From NCBI GenBank assembly GCA_035293805.1, contig DATGMD010000031.1:205411-269410 (forward strand): 64,000 bases of DNA. Reading direction: 5' to 3'. The translations under genes and the position numbers were made by a program. Below the pieces are notes generated by a model. It was not told the DNA's origin, ran no database searches, and saw nothing but the letters and a program-made list of their open reading frames with translations. The stretch comes from JAJPHF01 sp035293805. Lineage in GTDB: Bacteria; Chloroflexota; UBA6077; JAJPHF01. This document shows positions 48,540-56,488 of the stretch, piece after piece. Each line of letters starts with the position of its first letter. Within the stretch, counting starts at the first letter, position 1.

Positions 48540-48569
48540 ATGATAGGCGGTCGCTTCCACCGCTCGCAA
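48540..48569 (-). promoter_or_regulatory. Promoter of the binding-lipoprotein gene
   Basis: TTGCGA (48564-48569) and TATCAT (48540-48545) on the minus strand have an 18-base spacer and lie about 50 bases before the ATG. AATTGCG and CGCAATT half-sites flank the region as a wide inverted repeat. Confidence 0.5.
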
Positions 48570-48876
48570 TTCGTTCCGAGCGCCTGGCCAGACGGCCGCG
48601 TCGCGCCAGTCGGCCACGAGCCGGGTTTCCGGCACGTTTACTCGCGGCAACCTGGTCGGCCTGGCCGCTCCACCGCCCGCGTGCGCGCCGAAACGGACGA
48701 AGGGACGCGCCGCGGCAGCGAGCGGACGCCCACGTTCGAGGTGAGCGGGGAAAGCGTGGCTGACGCCGCGCCGGAGCCGCTTGGCGCGGCCATCGAGCGC
48801 GCCAAGAGCCGCGCGCGTGGCTGAGCACTGCCCGTGGAGCAAGACCGGCTGACACCTGACAGCCGGTGGCGCTGGC

Positions 48877-48960
48877 TCAGCGCGCGGCGCCGCCGGCCGG
48901 CCGCAGCCCGTCGAACAGCTCGGCCACGCCGACTCGCCATTCCTCCGCGTGGCACGCCAA
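48877..48960 (-). pseudogene. 3' remnant of a Uma2 family gene
   Basis: On the minus strand this stretch encodes EEWRVGVAELFDGLRPAGG followed by AAR and a stop. It matches the end of the intact Uma2 gene at 49639-50223, which reads RIGVADLFNALRPPSGAAR. Only the last 28 codons or so remain; the rest has been replaced by the toxin-antitoxin pair. The flanking bases after the two stops are also similar. Confidence 0.6.
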
Positions 48961-48972
48961 GCTGCCGGCCGC

Positions 48973-48978
48973 TACACT
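48973..48978 (+). promoter_or_regulatory. Possible -10 of the toxin-antitoxin operon
   Basis: TACACT lies 22 bases before the antitoxin GTG, with a TGGCAC -35-like hexamer at 48950-48955 and a 17-base spacer. The same TGGCAC-N17 spacing is seen before the aldolase gene at 54796. Confidence 0.3.
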
Positions 48979-48999
48979 GAGGTCGGGAGGTGTTGCGCG

Positions 49000-49182
49000 G
49001 TGCCGACCAAGGAACAGATGCTCAAGGCGATCGCCGATCTACCTGCCGATGCGACGGTCGAAGACGCGATGGAACGGCTTTACCTGCTCGAGAAAGTCGA
49101 ACGGGGGATCGCTCAGGCAGACGCGGGGCAGGCGGTATCTCAAGAGGAAGCGCGCCGCCGCATGGCCCGGTGGCTCGCGTAA
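49000..49182 (+). CDS. Antitoxin of a ParE/RelE-type toxin-antitoxin pair
   Basis: This 60-residue acidic, helical protein precedes a ParE-family toxin and overlaps it by 13 bases. The N-terminal half (MLKAIADLPADATVEDAMERLYLLEKVERG) and the C-terminal QEEARRRMARWLA are typical of antitoxins paired with ParE/RelE toxins. GGGAGG lies 9 bases before the GTG at 49000, which rules out the longer frame from 48949. The operon is probably autoregulated by the complex. Confidence 0.75.
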   Translation: MPTKEQMLKAIADLPADATVEDAMERLYLLEKVERGIAQADAGQAVSQEEARRRMARWLA

Positions 49183-49466
49183 CCTGGACCGACCAGGCGC
49201 TGGACGATCTCGACTCCATCTGCCTGTTTATTGCTCGCGACGCTCCCCGCTACGCCGAGCTATTCGCTGGCCGCGTGTTTCGGGCAACGGAGTGGCTGGC
49301 GCAGTTCCCACAATCTGGTCGCGTCGTCCCGGAACTCGGGCGCAGCGACATCCGTGAAGTCGTCGTTCAGAACTATCGGGTGATCTATCGCCTTCTGCCC
49401 GACGAGGTGCAGAGTCTGACCGTCCATCACGGCGCACGACTGCTCCGCGACCCCGAGCGCCCGTAG
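49170..49466 (+). CDS. ParE/RelE family toxin
   Basis: This 98-residue protein has the ParE/RelE fold: the N-terminal helix region WTDQALDDLDSICLFIARDAP, then GRVVPELGRSDIREVVVQNY and the closing strands YRVIYRLLPDEVQSLTVHHGAR. Members inhibit gyrase or cleave mRNA when the antitoxin is lost. The GTG at 49170 lies inside the antitoxin gene, so synthesis is coupled. It sits between an intact Uma2 gene and a Uma2 remnant. Confidence 0.85.
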   Translation: MARVTWTDQALDDLDSICLFIARDAPRYAELFAGRVFRATEWLAQFPQSGRVVPELGRSDIREVVVQNYRVIYRLLPDEVQSLTVHHGARLLRDPERP

Positions 49467-49638
49467 ACCGCCCCGGTGTCGAGGAGTGACGGTTGCAACG
49501 ATGTTTCGCCGGCACTCCGCGCAGAAGGTTTGCAGGATACGAGACGCCGCGGCCCAGCTCGCGCAGCCGCGCTAAATCGATTCCGGCAACCGCTCCAAAG
49601 CTGCACCCGGCTAACGGCCGAGAGCAGCGGGCGCCGGC

Positions 49639-50223
49639 TCAGCGCGCGGCGCCGCTCGGGGGGCGCAACGCGTTGAACAGGTCGGCCACGCCGATTCGTA
49701 GATCGGGGACGACTGCGCCAAAATCGATCTCGCCGCTAAGGTCAAGGGTGATGGGGGCCGCGCCCGGGCGAAAGATGCGGACCGGCTTGGCTCGCGGGCG
49801 CGGATCGATCAGCACGGCGAGCCGAACGCCGTGCGCGACGTACCATTGGCACCGCCGGGCCAGAGCCGGCGCGCTCTCGCCCGGCGAGACAATCTCGATC
49901 GCGACGTCGGGTGGTGTGCGGCATTCGTCCGCTAGCTCCCCTGACTCGTCGAGCGGCAAGCGGTCCCAGGCAAACACGGCGATGTCGGGCACGTGCGAGG
50001 CACCGGCAAATGTGGTGCGCAGCTCCGGCAGAGCCATCGCCAACCTGCGAGATTCGGCAAACACCGCGAAGCGCGTGACCAAGATGCCCCGCAGGCGGCT
50101 GTGCTTCGGCCTGGGCGCCACCTTCTGACTCACTCCCCCGTCGCTGTGATACTCCAGGGCGGGTTTGGTCTCTGGCAGCGTCAGGAACTCCGCGAGGGTG
50201 AGATGCTGCCGCGCGATCGCCAT
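49639..50223 (-). CDS. Uma2 family restriction-endonuclease-like protein
   Basis: This 194-residue protein belongs to the Uma2 (DUF820) family, with a PD-(D/E)xK nuclease-like core. The motifs HVPDIAVFAWDRL, then PPDVAIEIVSPGES and WYVAHGVRLAVLIDPRPR, match the conserved D, E and downstream region. Expanded Uma2 families are typical of Cyanobacteria and Chloroflexota and are linked to mobile or repetitive loci; their role is unclear. GGAGG lies 9 bases before the ATG. Confidence 0.85.
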   Translation of the reverse strand: MAIARQHLTLAEFLTLPETKPALEYHSDGGVSQKVAPRPKHSRLRGILVTRFAVFAESRRLAMALPELRTTFAGASHVPDIAVFAWDRLPLDESGELADECRTPPDVAIEIVSPGESAPALARRCQWYVAHGVRLAVLIDPRPRAKPVRIFRPGAAPITLDLSGEIDFGAVVPDLRIGVADLFNALRPPSGAAR

Positions 50224-50288
50224 GCCCTACGTCCTCCGCCTAGCCCGGTCACAGCATAGCCCAGCCTCGATCGTGTGACAACGCTGCG

Positions 50289-50753
50289 TTACTCGCGCCG
50301 CACCTGCACGATGATCTCCGTCTCCACCGGGATGTCGTCGTTCAGCTCCGCCGCGCCCAGCGCCAGCCGCGTGTGCTTGCCGCGCTCGCCGTATAGCTCC
50401 ACCAGCAGGTCCGACTCGCCGTTCGCCACCAGGGGCTGCTTGTTGAAGCCCGGCGCGCTGTTCACGTGCGCCACCACCTTCACGATGCGCTCGACCCGGT
50501 CCAAATCGCCCAGCGCGGCCTTGATCGCCGCCAGGTGGTTCAGCGCGCACAGCCGCGCCGCGTCGTACGCCTGCTCGACCGTCAGATCGCTGCCCACCTT
50601 GCCGCGATACTTCAGCACGCCGTTCATGCGGTTCGACACGCCGCCGACGAACAGTAGGTCGCCTACTTGTACGGTCCCCACGTAATTCGCCACCGGCTTC
50701 GGCGGGTCGGGCAGCTCCAGCCCCAGCGCCGCCAGCTTCCGCTCGATCTCCAT
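50289..50753 (-). CDS. RidA family protein (YjgF/TdcF-like)
   Basis: This 154-residue protein is a RidA-type enamine/imine deaminase or related trimeric small-molecule enzyme. The signature VGDLLFVGGVSNRMNG, the helix EQAYDAARLCALNHLAAIKAALG, the basic residue in GKHTRLALGAAEL and the Glu in VETEIIVQVRRE occupy the expected positions. It is divergent from an LLM oxidoreductase that is itself followed by a three-domain RidA protein, with an inverted-repeat element between them. Confidence 0.85.
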   Translation of the reverse strand: MEIERKLAALGLELPDPPKPVANYVGTVQVGDLLFVGGVSNRMNGVLKYRGKVGSDLTVEQAYDAARLCALNHLAAIKAALGDLDRVERIVKVVAHVNSAPGFNKQPLVANGESDLLVELYGERGKHTRLALGAAELNDDIPVETEIIVQVRRE

Positions 50754-50850
50754 CGCTCCACCCCTCTCCTGCCGCGTCGCGCGCAACTGCGCCAGCCCTC
50801 GCGTGCGGCGCCCCAGTCTAGCCCAGCCCCCACCGCGCGGCCAACCGGAC

Positions 50851-50956
50851 GGACCTACCCCCGGCCCCCCTCCCCATGCGGGAAGGGGAAGGAGGACAGC
50901 GCCCGGCTGGCTCCCCCCTTCCTTCCCAGGGAAGGGGGGCCGGGGGGGTTAGGTCC
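50851..50956. repeat. C-rich inverted-repeat element, copy 2
   Basis: This 106-base element has terminal inverted repeats: GGACCTACCCCCGGCCCCCC at the left and its complement, ending GGGGGGTTAGGTCC, at the right. The interior carries two small hairpins. It lies between divergent RidA and LLM genes, and its right half is the inverse of the left arm of the copy at 63189. Confidence 0.75.
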
Positions 50957-51016
50957 TTCCCTGCTATCATGAGCCGTACCATGAGGTGCCCGAGCCGCCG
51001 AAAGGATCGCGCCGCG

Positions 51017-52006
51017 ATGATCTACGACGTCGAGTTCAACTCCTCCACCCAGTACCCCGCGCCCAGCGTCGTCGAGCTGGCCCAGCTGGCCGAGGCGCGC
51101 GGCTTTGCCGCCTTCTGGGAGGGCGAAGCGAACAACATGGACCCGATGGTGCTCCTCTCGGCCATCGCCGCGCGCACCCGCACCCTCCAGCTCGGCACCG
51201 CCATCTACCACGTCTTCGGCCGCAGCCCGGTGACCCTCGGCATCCAGGCCGCCACGCTCAACGACCTGTCCGGCGGCCGCTTCCTGCTCGGGCTCGGGCC
51301 GTCCAACCCCCGCATCGCCTCGTGGCATGGCGCCGCCTTCGACCGTCCGCTCCGCCGCATCCGTGAGTACGTCGCGGTCGTGCAGGCCGTCGAGCGCGGC
51401 GAGAAGGTCGAGTACCACGGCGAGACCTACGCGGCCAACGGCTTCAAGCTCTCCTGGCGGCCGCGCTACCCCGCCAGCCCGCTCTACCTGGCGGCGCTCG
51501 GCCCGCAGATGCTGCGCCTCGCCGGCCAGCTAGCGCGCGGCGTCATCGTCAACATGGCCGACCCGCCGCAGCTCCGCAAGCTCATCGCCGGCATTCGCGC
51601 GGGCGCTGATGCCGCCGGCCGCGACCCCGCCGCGGTAGAGATCGTCGCCAAGGTGCGCTGCGCCCTGAACGCCGATCGCGAGGCGGCCCAGGTGCCGCTC
51701 CGCAAGGTTCTTACGTTCTACAGCCTGGCCGACTTCTATCGTCGTATGCTCGCCGACATGGGCTGGGGGCCGGAGATCGAGGCCATCTACGCCGCCTACC
51801 GCGAGGGCGGCTTCAACGCCGGCATGGCGCAAGTCACCGACCGCATGCTGGCCGAGCTACCGATGGTCGCCGCCACGTCGGTGGACGAGATCCGCGACCG
51901 CGTGCAGCCCTACGTCGAGGCTGGCGCCACGCGCATCATCATGGCGCCCGTGCCTTGCACCGCCGACGTGGTGCCCGAGATCAAGGCGTTCGTGGAAGCG
52001 TGGTAG
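51017..52006 (+). CDS. LLM class flavin-dependent oxidoreductase
   Basis: This 329-residue protein belongs to the luciferase-like (bacterial luciferase/F420) TIM-barrel superfamily. Signatures include SVVELAQLAEARGFAAFWEG, RTRTLQLGTAIYHVFGRSPV and LNDLSGGRFLLGLGPSNP. It uses reduced FMN or F420 on an unknown substrate. The ATG at 51017 is chosen over a longer frame that runs into the repeat. The three-domain RidA gene begins 9 bases after its stop, with an amidohydrolase next, so these are probably one pathway. Confidence 0.85.
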   Translation: MIYDVEFNSSTQYPAPSVVELAQLAEARGFAAFWEGEANNMDPMVLLSAIAARTRTLQLGTAIYHVFGRSPVTLGIQAATLNDLSGGRFLLGLGPSNPRIASWHGAAFDRPLRRIREYVAVVQAVERGEKVEYHGETYAANGFKLSWRPRYPASPLYLAALGPQMLRLAGQLARGVIVNMADPPQLRKLIAGIRAGADAAGRDPAAVEIVAKVRCALNADREAAQVPLRKVLTFYSLADFYRRMLADMGWGPEIEAIYAAYREGGFNAGMAQVTDRMLAELPMVAATSVDEIRDRVQPYVEAGATRIIMAPVPCTADVVPEIKAFVEAW

Positions 52007-52014
52007 GCGCGGCG

Positions 52015-53325
52015 ATGAGCGGCGTCGGGCGCCTCCCCGGCCCCGGCCGCTGGCCGCTCGCCGTGCGCGCCGGCCAGCTCCTCTTCCTGTCGGCCCAGCT
52101 CCCCGTCGATCCGCACACGGGGCGCCCGATCGAGGGCTACGACGACCTCCCGCCCGCCGGCCGCTGGCCGCAAACGGGCAGCCTCCTCGTCGACGCGCTC
52201 GAAGAGCGCATGGCGGCCCAGGTCTGGTGGCTGTACGACCGCATCGGCGCCGCGCTGACGCAGCTTGGCTCGTCGCCCGGCGCGATCCTGCTGCTCGGCG
52301 GCTGGGTGACCGATTTCCGCCAGTGGCCCGTCATGAACCGCATTCGCGCCCGCACCTTCGGCCCCGACCGCTATCCGGCCTGCACGACCTTTCAGGTGCC
52401 GTGGGTCGGCGCCGCCGGGGCCGTTGCCGCCTTTGAGGCGCTGGCGCTCGCGGACGGCCCGCTGCGCAAGGAGCCGCTCGGCTCGGTGCGTCAGGTCGGC
52501 GCGTACATCCCCGGCAGCAAGGTGGGCTCGCTCCTCTTCCTCGCCGGCGAGGTGCCGGCCGATCCCGAGCGGGGGCTCGTCGTGCGCGGCTACGCCGACC
52601 TCGGCGCCGCGGGCCAGGCGCTCGCGACCGGCCAGATCGGCGCCGACGGCTGGGAGGGCCGCATCCGCGCGCAGGCGTGGTACGTCTACCAGCGCCTCGC
52701 CCGCCTGCTGGCGGAGGGCGGCTCGTCGCTCGACCGCGTCGTCAAGCAGAACGTCTACCTGCGCGACCCGCGCGACTACCCCGCCTTCGAGGGCATCAGC
52801 CGCCAGGCGTTCGGCGGCGCCCTGCCGGCCACCAGCGTGGTCACCGTCGACGAGTACGGCCACCGCGCCTTCGCGGTCGAGGTCGAGCTAACCGCCGTCG
52901 CCGCCGACGCACCACCGCCCGCCCGCGTCGAGAGCGAGCGCGTGCCGATGCTCGGCCCTGGTATCCCGCTCGCTGGGCGCGCCGGGCCGCTCGTCTTCTT
53001 CTCGTCGCAATTGCCGGTCGACCCGGCCACCCGCCGCATCGTGAGCGATGCGGGCGCCGGCGGCCCGGCCGCCCTCGCCGCCCGCCAGGCAGCGCAGATC
53101 TACGACAGCCTGGCGCGCGCACTGGACGAGCAGCGCCTGGACATGCGCCACCTGGTCCGGCAGGTGATCTACGTCGCCGAGCCGGCGCTCGTCCCGGCCG
53201 TCGAGGCGATCGCCGCGGCCGCCACCGCCGGCGCCCCGCCTGCCACGACGCTCGTCCAGGTGCGGACGCTCTGGCCGGCGCCCGCGCTCGTGCAGATCGA
53301 GTTCACCGCCTACGTCGGGGACTGA
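52015..53325 (+). CDS. Three-domain RidA fusion protein
   Basis: This 436-residue protein consists of three consecutive RidA (YjgF) domains, at about residues 1-140, 155-300 and 305-436. Each begins with a recognisable strand: VRAGQLLFLSAQLPVDPHTG, KVGSLLFLAGEVPADPERG and RAGPLVFFSSQLPVDPATR. RidA normally works as a homotrimer with active sites between subunits, so the fusion could be a covalent pseudo-trimer. A GTG at 52000 is an alternative start. It follows an LLM gene and precedes an amidohydrolase with short gaps. Confidence 0.82.
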   Translation: MSGVGRLPGPGRWPLAVRAGQLLFLSAQLPVDPHTGRPIEGYDDLPPAGRWPQTGSLLVDALEERMAAQVWWLYDRIGAALTQLGSSPGAILLLGGWVTDFRQWPVMNRIRARTFGPDRYPACTTFQVPWVGAAGAVAAFEALALADGPLRKEPLGSVRQVGAYIPGSKVGSLLFLAGEVPADPERGLVVRGYADLGAAGQALATGQIGADGWEGRIRAQAWYVYQRLARLLAEGGSSLDRVVKQNVYLRDPRDYPAFEGISRQAFGGALPATSVVTVDEYGHRAFAVEVELTAVAADAPPPARVESERVPMLGPGIPLAGRAGPLVFFSSQLPVDPATRRIVSDAGAGGPAALAARQAAQIYDSLARALDEQRLDMRHLVRQVIYVAEPALVPAVEAIAAAATAGAPPATTLVQVRTLWPAPALVQIEFTAYVGD

Positions 53326-53345
53326 CCCGGGTTCTGGAGGCAGCC

Positions 53346-54452
53346 ATGCTCCGCACCGTCGACGCCGACTCGCACGTCGAGGAGTCCGAGGCGACCTGGG
53401 CGCATCTCGACGCCGAGTTCGCCGACCGCCGCCCGCGCGTCATCCGGGTGCCCGATGCCCCCTGGCTCATGGGCTTCGACGCGCTCTGGTGGATCGACGG
53501 CCACACCTACCCGCGGCCCCGCGGTCACGGCGCGTCGATCTACTCCAGCCCGCCGCTCTCCACGCGTGCCCGCGGCAAGCGCTTCAGCGTCGAGAGCCAG
53601 TCGCTAAGCGACCTCGACGCCCGCATCCGCGACCTCGACCGCTTCGGGCTCGACGTGCAGGTGCTCTTCCCCACCGTCTTCCTCGAGCCGCTGAGCGCCG
53701 ACGTGCGCTTCGAGGCCGCCCTCATGCGCAGCTACAACACGTGGATCGCCGAGCGCTGCGCCGCCAGCCGCGGTCGCCTCAAGCACGTCGCTGTCCTGCC
53801 GCTCCGCAGCCCCCACGACGCGGTCGCCGAGACCCGCCGTGCCGCCGAGCAGGGCGCCGTCGGCCTCGCCGTCTTCGGCACCGCCGGCCAGATGCTGCTC
53901 CACGACCGCGCCCTCGACCCGGTCTACGCCGAGGCGCAGCGTCAGCGCCTGCCGCTGTGCGTCCACGTGGGCTGGAGCCACCCCGGCCTGAACCAGAGCG
54001 CCGACAGCATCTACAGCGCCCAGTTGCTCGGCTTCACCCTGCCGGTCCTGATGGGCTTCTTCAGCATCGTCGGCGGCGGCGTCCTCGACCGCTTCCCCGA
54101 CCTGAAAGTTGGCTTCTTCGAGGCGGGCATCGGCTGGCTGCCCTACTGGATCGAGCGCATGGACCACTACTTCCACGTCGACGCCCCCGGCCCCATCAGC
54201 GCGCTGCCCGCGCGCCCGCCCAGCGAGTACCTGCGCGGCGGCCAGCTCTACTTCACCTGTGAGGGCGACGAGCGCCTGCTGCCGCTGGCCCTGGAGCTGG
54301 TGGGCGACGACCAGGTGATGGGCTCGGCCGACATGCCGCACGCCGAGCTGCGCGAGAACACGATGGAGGAGATCCGCGAGCGGACCGACCTCGCCGAGCC
54401 CACGAAGCAGAAGCTGCTCGCCGCGAACGCGGTGCGCTTCTTCAGCCTCTAG
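53346..54452 (+). CDS. Amidohydrolase_2 family protein
   Basis: This 368-residue protein belongs to the amidohydrolase_2 family (ACMSD-like). Metal motifs are DADSHVEE at the N-terminus (DxH rather than HxH), His in LCVHVGWSHP and Asp in MGSADMPHAEL. GGAGG lies 5 bases before the ATG, 20 bases after the three-domain RidA stop. The likely role is hydrolysis or decarboxylation of an intermediate produced by the LLM enzyme of the same operon. Confidence 0.85.
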   Translation: MLRTVDADSHVEESEATWAHLDAEFADRRPRVIRVPDAPWLMGFDALWWIDGHTYPRPRGHGASIYSSPPLSTRARGKRFSVESQSLSDLDARIRDLDRFGLDVQVLFPTVFLEPLSADVRFEAALMRSYNTWIAERCAASRGRLKHVAVLPLRSPHDAVAETRRAAEQGAVGLAVFGTAGQMLLHDRALDPVYAEAQRQRLPLCVHVGWSHPGLNQSADSIYSAQLLGFTLPVLMGFFSIVGGGVLDRFPDLKVGFFEAGIGWLPYWIERMDHYFHVDAPGPISALPARPPSEYLRGGQLYFTCEGDERLLPLALELVGDDQVMGSADMPHAELRENTMEEIRERTDLAEPTKQKLLAANAVRFFSL

Positions 54453-54795
54453 CCGGCCCCGAAGCCGTGCCCGGCACCGTGCCGCCTGGCCCGGCCAATT
54501 CCCGGCAGGGACAGGCCCCGCTGGGAGCGCGGGCGTCTCGCCCGCCCGGTCGGTGCAGCCCGTGCCCGCGCGGCGGCTGAGCCAGCGGCGCTGCCAGGCC
54601 AGCGACGTAGTAAATGCCTCCCGGCGCGGCGACTGAGCCCCGGCACACAGACGATCCCCCACCTGCCTCCCAGGCGGTTGCTAATTCGCCTCGGCGCCTA
54701 TTCTGGCACGGTCATGATCGAACAGGTACAATTGCGCTCAGCCACCGCCACCGCCCGGCGGCCGACCAAGGTGCTCTGATGAGAGGAGGCGACAC
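54453..54795. other. Gap between amidohydrolase and aldolase genes
   Basis: No gene is seen in these 343 bases. A short hairpin (GCGGGCG-TCT-CGCCCGC, 54529-54545) of the GGGAGCGCGGGCGTCTCGCC type lies 77 bases after the stop, and the right end holds the aldolase promoter and a GAGAGGAGG ribosome site. Confidence 0.5.
54704..54732 (+). promoter_or_regulatory. Promoter of the aldolase gene
   Basis: TACAAT (54727-54732) follows TGGCAC (54704-54709) with a 17-base spacer, about 65 bases before the ATG. The -35 is non-standard, so an activator may be needed. Confidence 0.4.
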
Positions 54796-55467
54796 ATGCG
54801 CTCATCGCTCCTGGCTGAACTGGCAGAGCAGGTCGCGGAAACCGCGGCGGCGGTTGTTGCGAGCGGGGCGATCTCGGGCAATGGCCACGGCAACGTGAGC
54901 ATCCGCATCCCCGACTCGTCGGAGATGCTGTTCACCACGGCACCCACGCTGCACGGCTTGACGCCGGACATGGTCGCCCGTGTGCGCCTCGACGGGGAGG
55001 TCGTGGAAGGAGACGTGCCGCCGATCAATAAGGCTGTCATCGACATGCACACCGCTATTTACGCTGATCACCCCGATGCCGGCTGCGTGATCCATACCCA
55101 CTCGCCGTACGCAACGGCGTTCGCGGTGGCGCGGCGCCCCATCGACTGCTGGATCGAGGCCCTGGCGATGTTTGGCCTCGCGGATGGGGTGCCGGTAGCC
55201 GGTTACGGTCCACGTGGATCGCAGCAGGCCGTCGCCAACATCCGTGCCGCGATGTCTCCCGGGGGCTGCGCCGTTCTCCTCGCAAACCACGGTGTCCTCG
55301 TGTTCCATCGCACGCCGTCCCAGGCCGTGCTGGTAGGGAGCATTGTGGAGGAAGCCGCCCACGACGCGATCAATGCCATGGCGATCGGCGGCCCCATGGC
55401 CATCGAGCCGGAGATGCGCGCGGCCGCGCTGCAACGCGCGGTTGCGTTCGGGGTCCCGACCACGTAG
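54796..55467 (+). CDS. Class II aldolase/adducin family protein
   Basis: This 223-residue protein matches the zinc-dependent class II aldolase (fuculose/ribulose phosphate aldolase) family. Zinc-binding histidines are in VIHTHSPYATAF and LLANHGVLVF, and the N-terminal GNGHGNVSIRIPDSS phosphate-binding region is present. It splits a sugar phosphate or acts on a related hydroxy acid. GAGGAGG precedes the ATG. It is a single gene convergent with an alpha/beta hydrolase gene. Confidence 0.85.
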   Translation: MRSSLLAELAEQVAETAAAVVASGAISGNGHGNVSIRIPDSSEMLFTTAPTLHGLTPDMVARVRLDGEVVEGDVPPINKAVIDMHTAIYADHPDAGCVIHTHSPYATAFAVARRPIDCWIEALAMFGLADGVPVAGYGPRGSQQAVANIRAAMSPGGCAVLLANHGVLVFHRTPSQAVLVGSIVEEAAHDAINAMAIGGPMAIEPEMRAAALQRAVAFGVPTT

Positions 55468-55546
55468 CGGCCGGGAATGTCGCTCCGCCCGACTGCCCCA
55501 ATGCCGCGACTCGGGCAGACTTTGGGGACGGCCCGCCGCTGCGGGC

Positions 55547-56335
55547 CTACTGCGGCAGGCGCCCCAGCAGCCGCGTGATGTGCGCGTCCACCACCTCGGG
55601 CGCCTCGACGGCGCTCAGGTGGCGCACCCCGGGCAGCACCACGAGTTCCGAGCCGGGGATGCGGCGGTGCAGGTCCTCGGCCATCGCCGGCGGCGTCGCG
55701 TAGTCCTCCGCGCCGACCAGGACCAGCGTCGGGCAGCGAATGGTGTCCGTCTTGCGGCGCAGGTCCATCGCCCCCAGCGCCCGACAAGACGCCGCGTAGG
55801 CCGCCACGTCGTTCGCCAGGAATACGCGCCGCGCCTGCTCGACCAGGTCCGGCCGCTCGGCGCGCGTGCGATCGGCGAACCAGCGCGTCAGCTGGAAGTC
55901 GAGCAGCGAGGCCAGCCCCTTCTCCTCGGCGGCGCGGGCGCGCGGCTCCCAGTCCTGCGCCGCCGTCTCGCCATACCAGCAGGTCGTGTCGGCCAGCACC
56001 AGCGCCTCGACGGCCTCCGGGTGCGCCGCGGCGAGCGCCTGCGCCGCCATCCCGCCCATCGACAGGCCGATCACGACCGCGCGCTCGACACCCGCCGCGC
56101 GCAGCACGCCGTAGAAGTCCTCGCCGAACTGCTCCACGCTGTATGGCCCCGGCGGCTTGTCCGAGGCGCCGTGCCCACGCGCGTCGAACGTCAGCACGCG
56201 GTAGCAGTCGGCGAAGTCGCGCTCCTGCGCCGCCCACAGCGAGTGGTCCATCCCGAGCGAGTGGGCGAATGCGAGGGTGCGCCCGTCCCCGACCGTCTGG
56301 TAGTACAATTGGACGCCGTCCACCTGTGCCTGCAT
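55547..56335 (-). CDS. Alpha/beta hydrolase (3-oxoadipate enol-lactonase-like)
   Basis: This 262-residue protein has the alpha/beta hydrolase triad: Ser in VIGLSMGGMAAQ, Asp in LVGAEDYATP and His in PGVRHLSAVE. The overall layout resembles 3-oxoadipate enol-lactonases (PcaD), which act in aromatic catabolism, but related esterases look similar. GAGGGAG lies 6 bases before the ATG. Its gene is divergent from a CPBP protease across a palindromic TATACT pair. Confidence 0.82.
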   Translation of the reverse strand: MQAQVDGVQLYYQTVGDGRTLAFAHSLGMDHSLWAAQERDFADCYRVLTFDARGHGASDKPPGPYSVEQFGEDFYGVLRAAGVERAVVIGLSMGGMAAQALAAAHPEAVEALVLADTTCWYGETAAQDWEPRARAAEEKGLASLLDFQLTRWFADRTRAERPDLVEQARRVFLANDVAAYAASCRALGAMDLRRKTDTIRCPTLVLVGAEDYATPPAMAEDLHRRIPGSELVVLPGVRHLSAVEAPEVVDAHITRLLGRLPQ

Positions 56336-56436
56336 CGCGTACTCCCTCTGGGCGGCCGCCGCGGTCCGCGCGGCCCCGGTCGCAGCTCGCGGGGGACCGT
56401 CGCTCGACGCGCGCTGCGCCCGTCCGAGCCCCCGTC

Positions 56437-56444
56437 AGTATACT
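56437..56444. promoter_or_regulatory. Palindromic -10 element for divergent genes
   Basis: AGTATACT is its own complement and gives TATACT on both strands, placed between the minus-strand hydrolase and the plus-strand CPBP protease genes. No strong -35 hexamer is seen on either side. Confidence 0.35.
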
Positions 56445-56488
56445 AGGCCAGCGCGGCGCCGCCCCATCGACGCGCGCGGAGGCGTCCC

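Larger units (their letters stand above)
48496..48999. other. Gap with promoter and gene remnant
   Basis: These 504 bases hold the promoter of the minus-strand binding lipoprotein near the left end, a Uma2 3' remnant at 48877-48960 and the toxin-antitoxin promoter region at the right end. An open frame at about 48725-48824 (ending in AAIERAKSRARG) has no start or known relative and may be decayed coding sequence. Confidence 0.4.

Noticed and set aside
54704..54732. Sigma54 promoter from TGGCAC
   Set aside because: The required GC/TTGC element is absent at the fixed spacing; TACAAT at a 17-base spacing fits sigma70 better.
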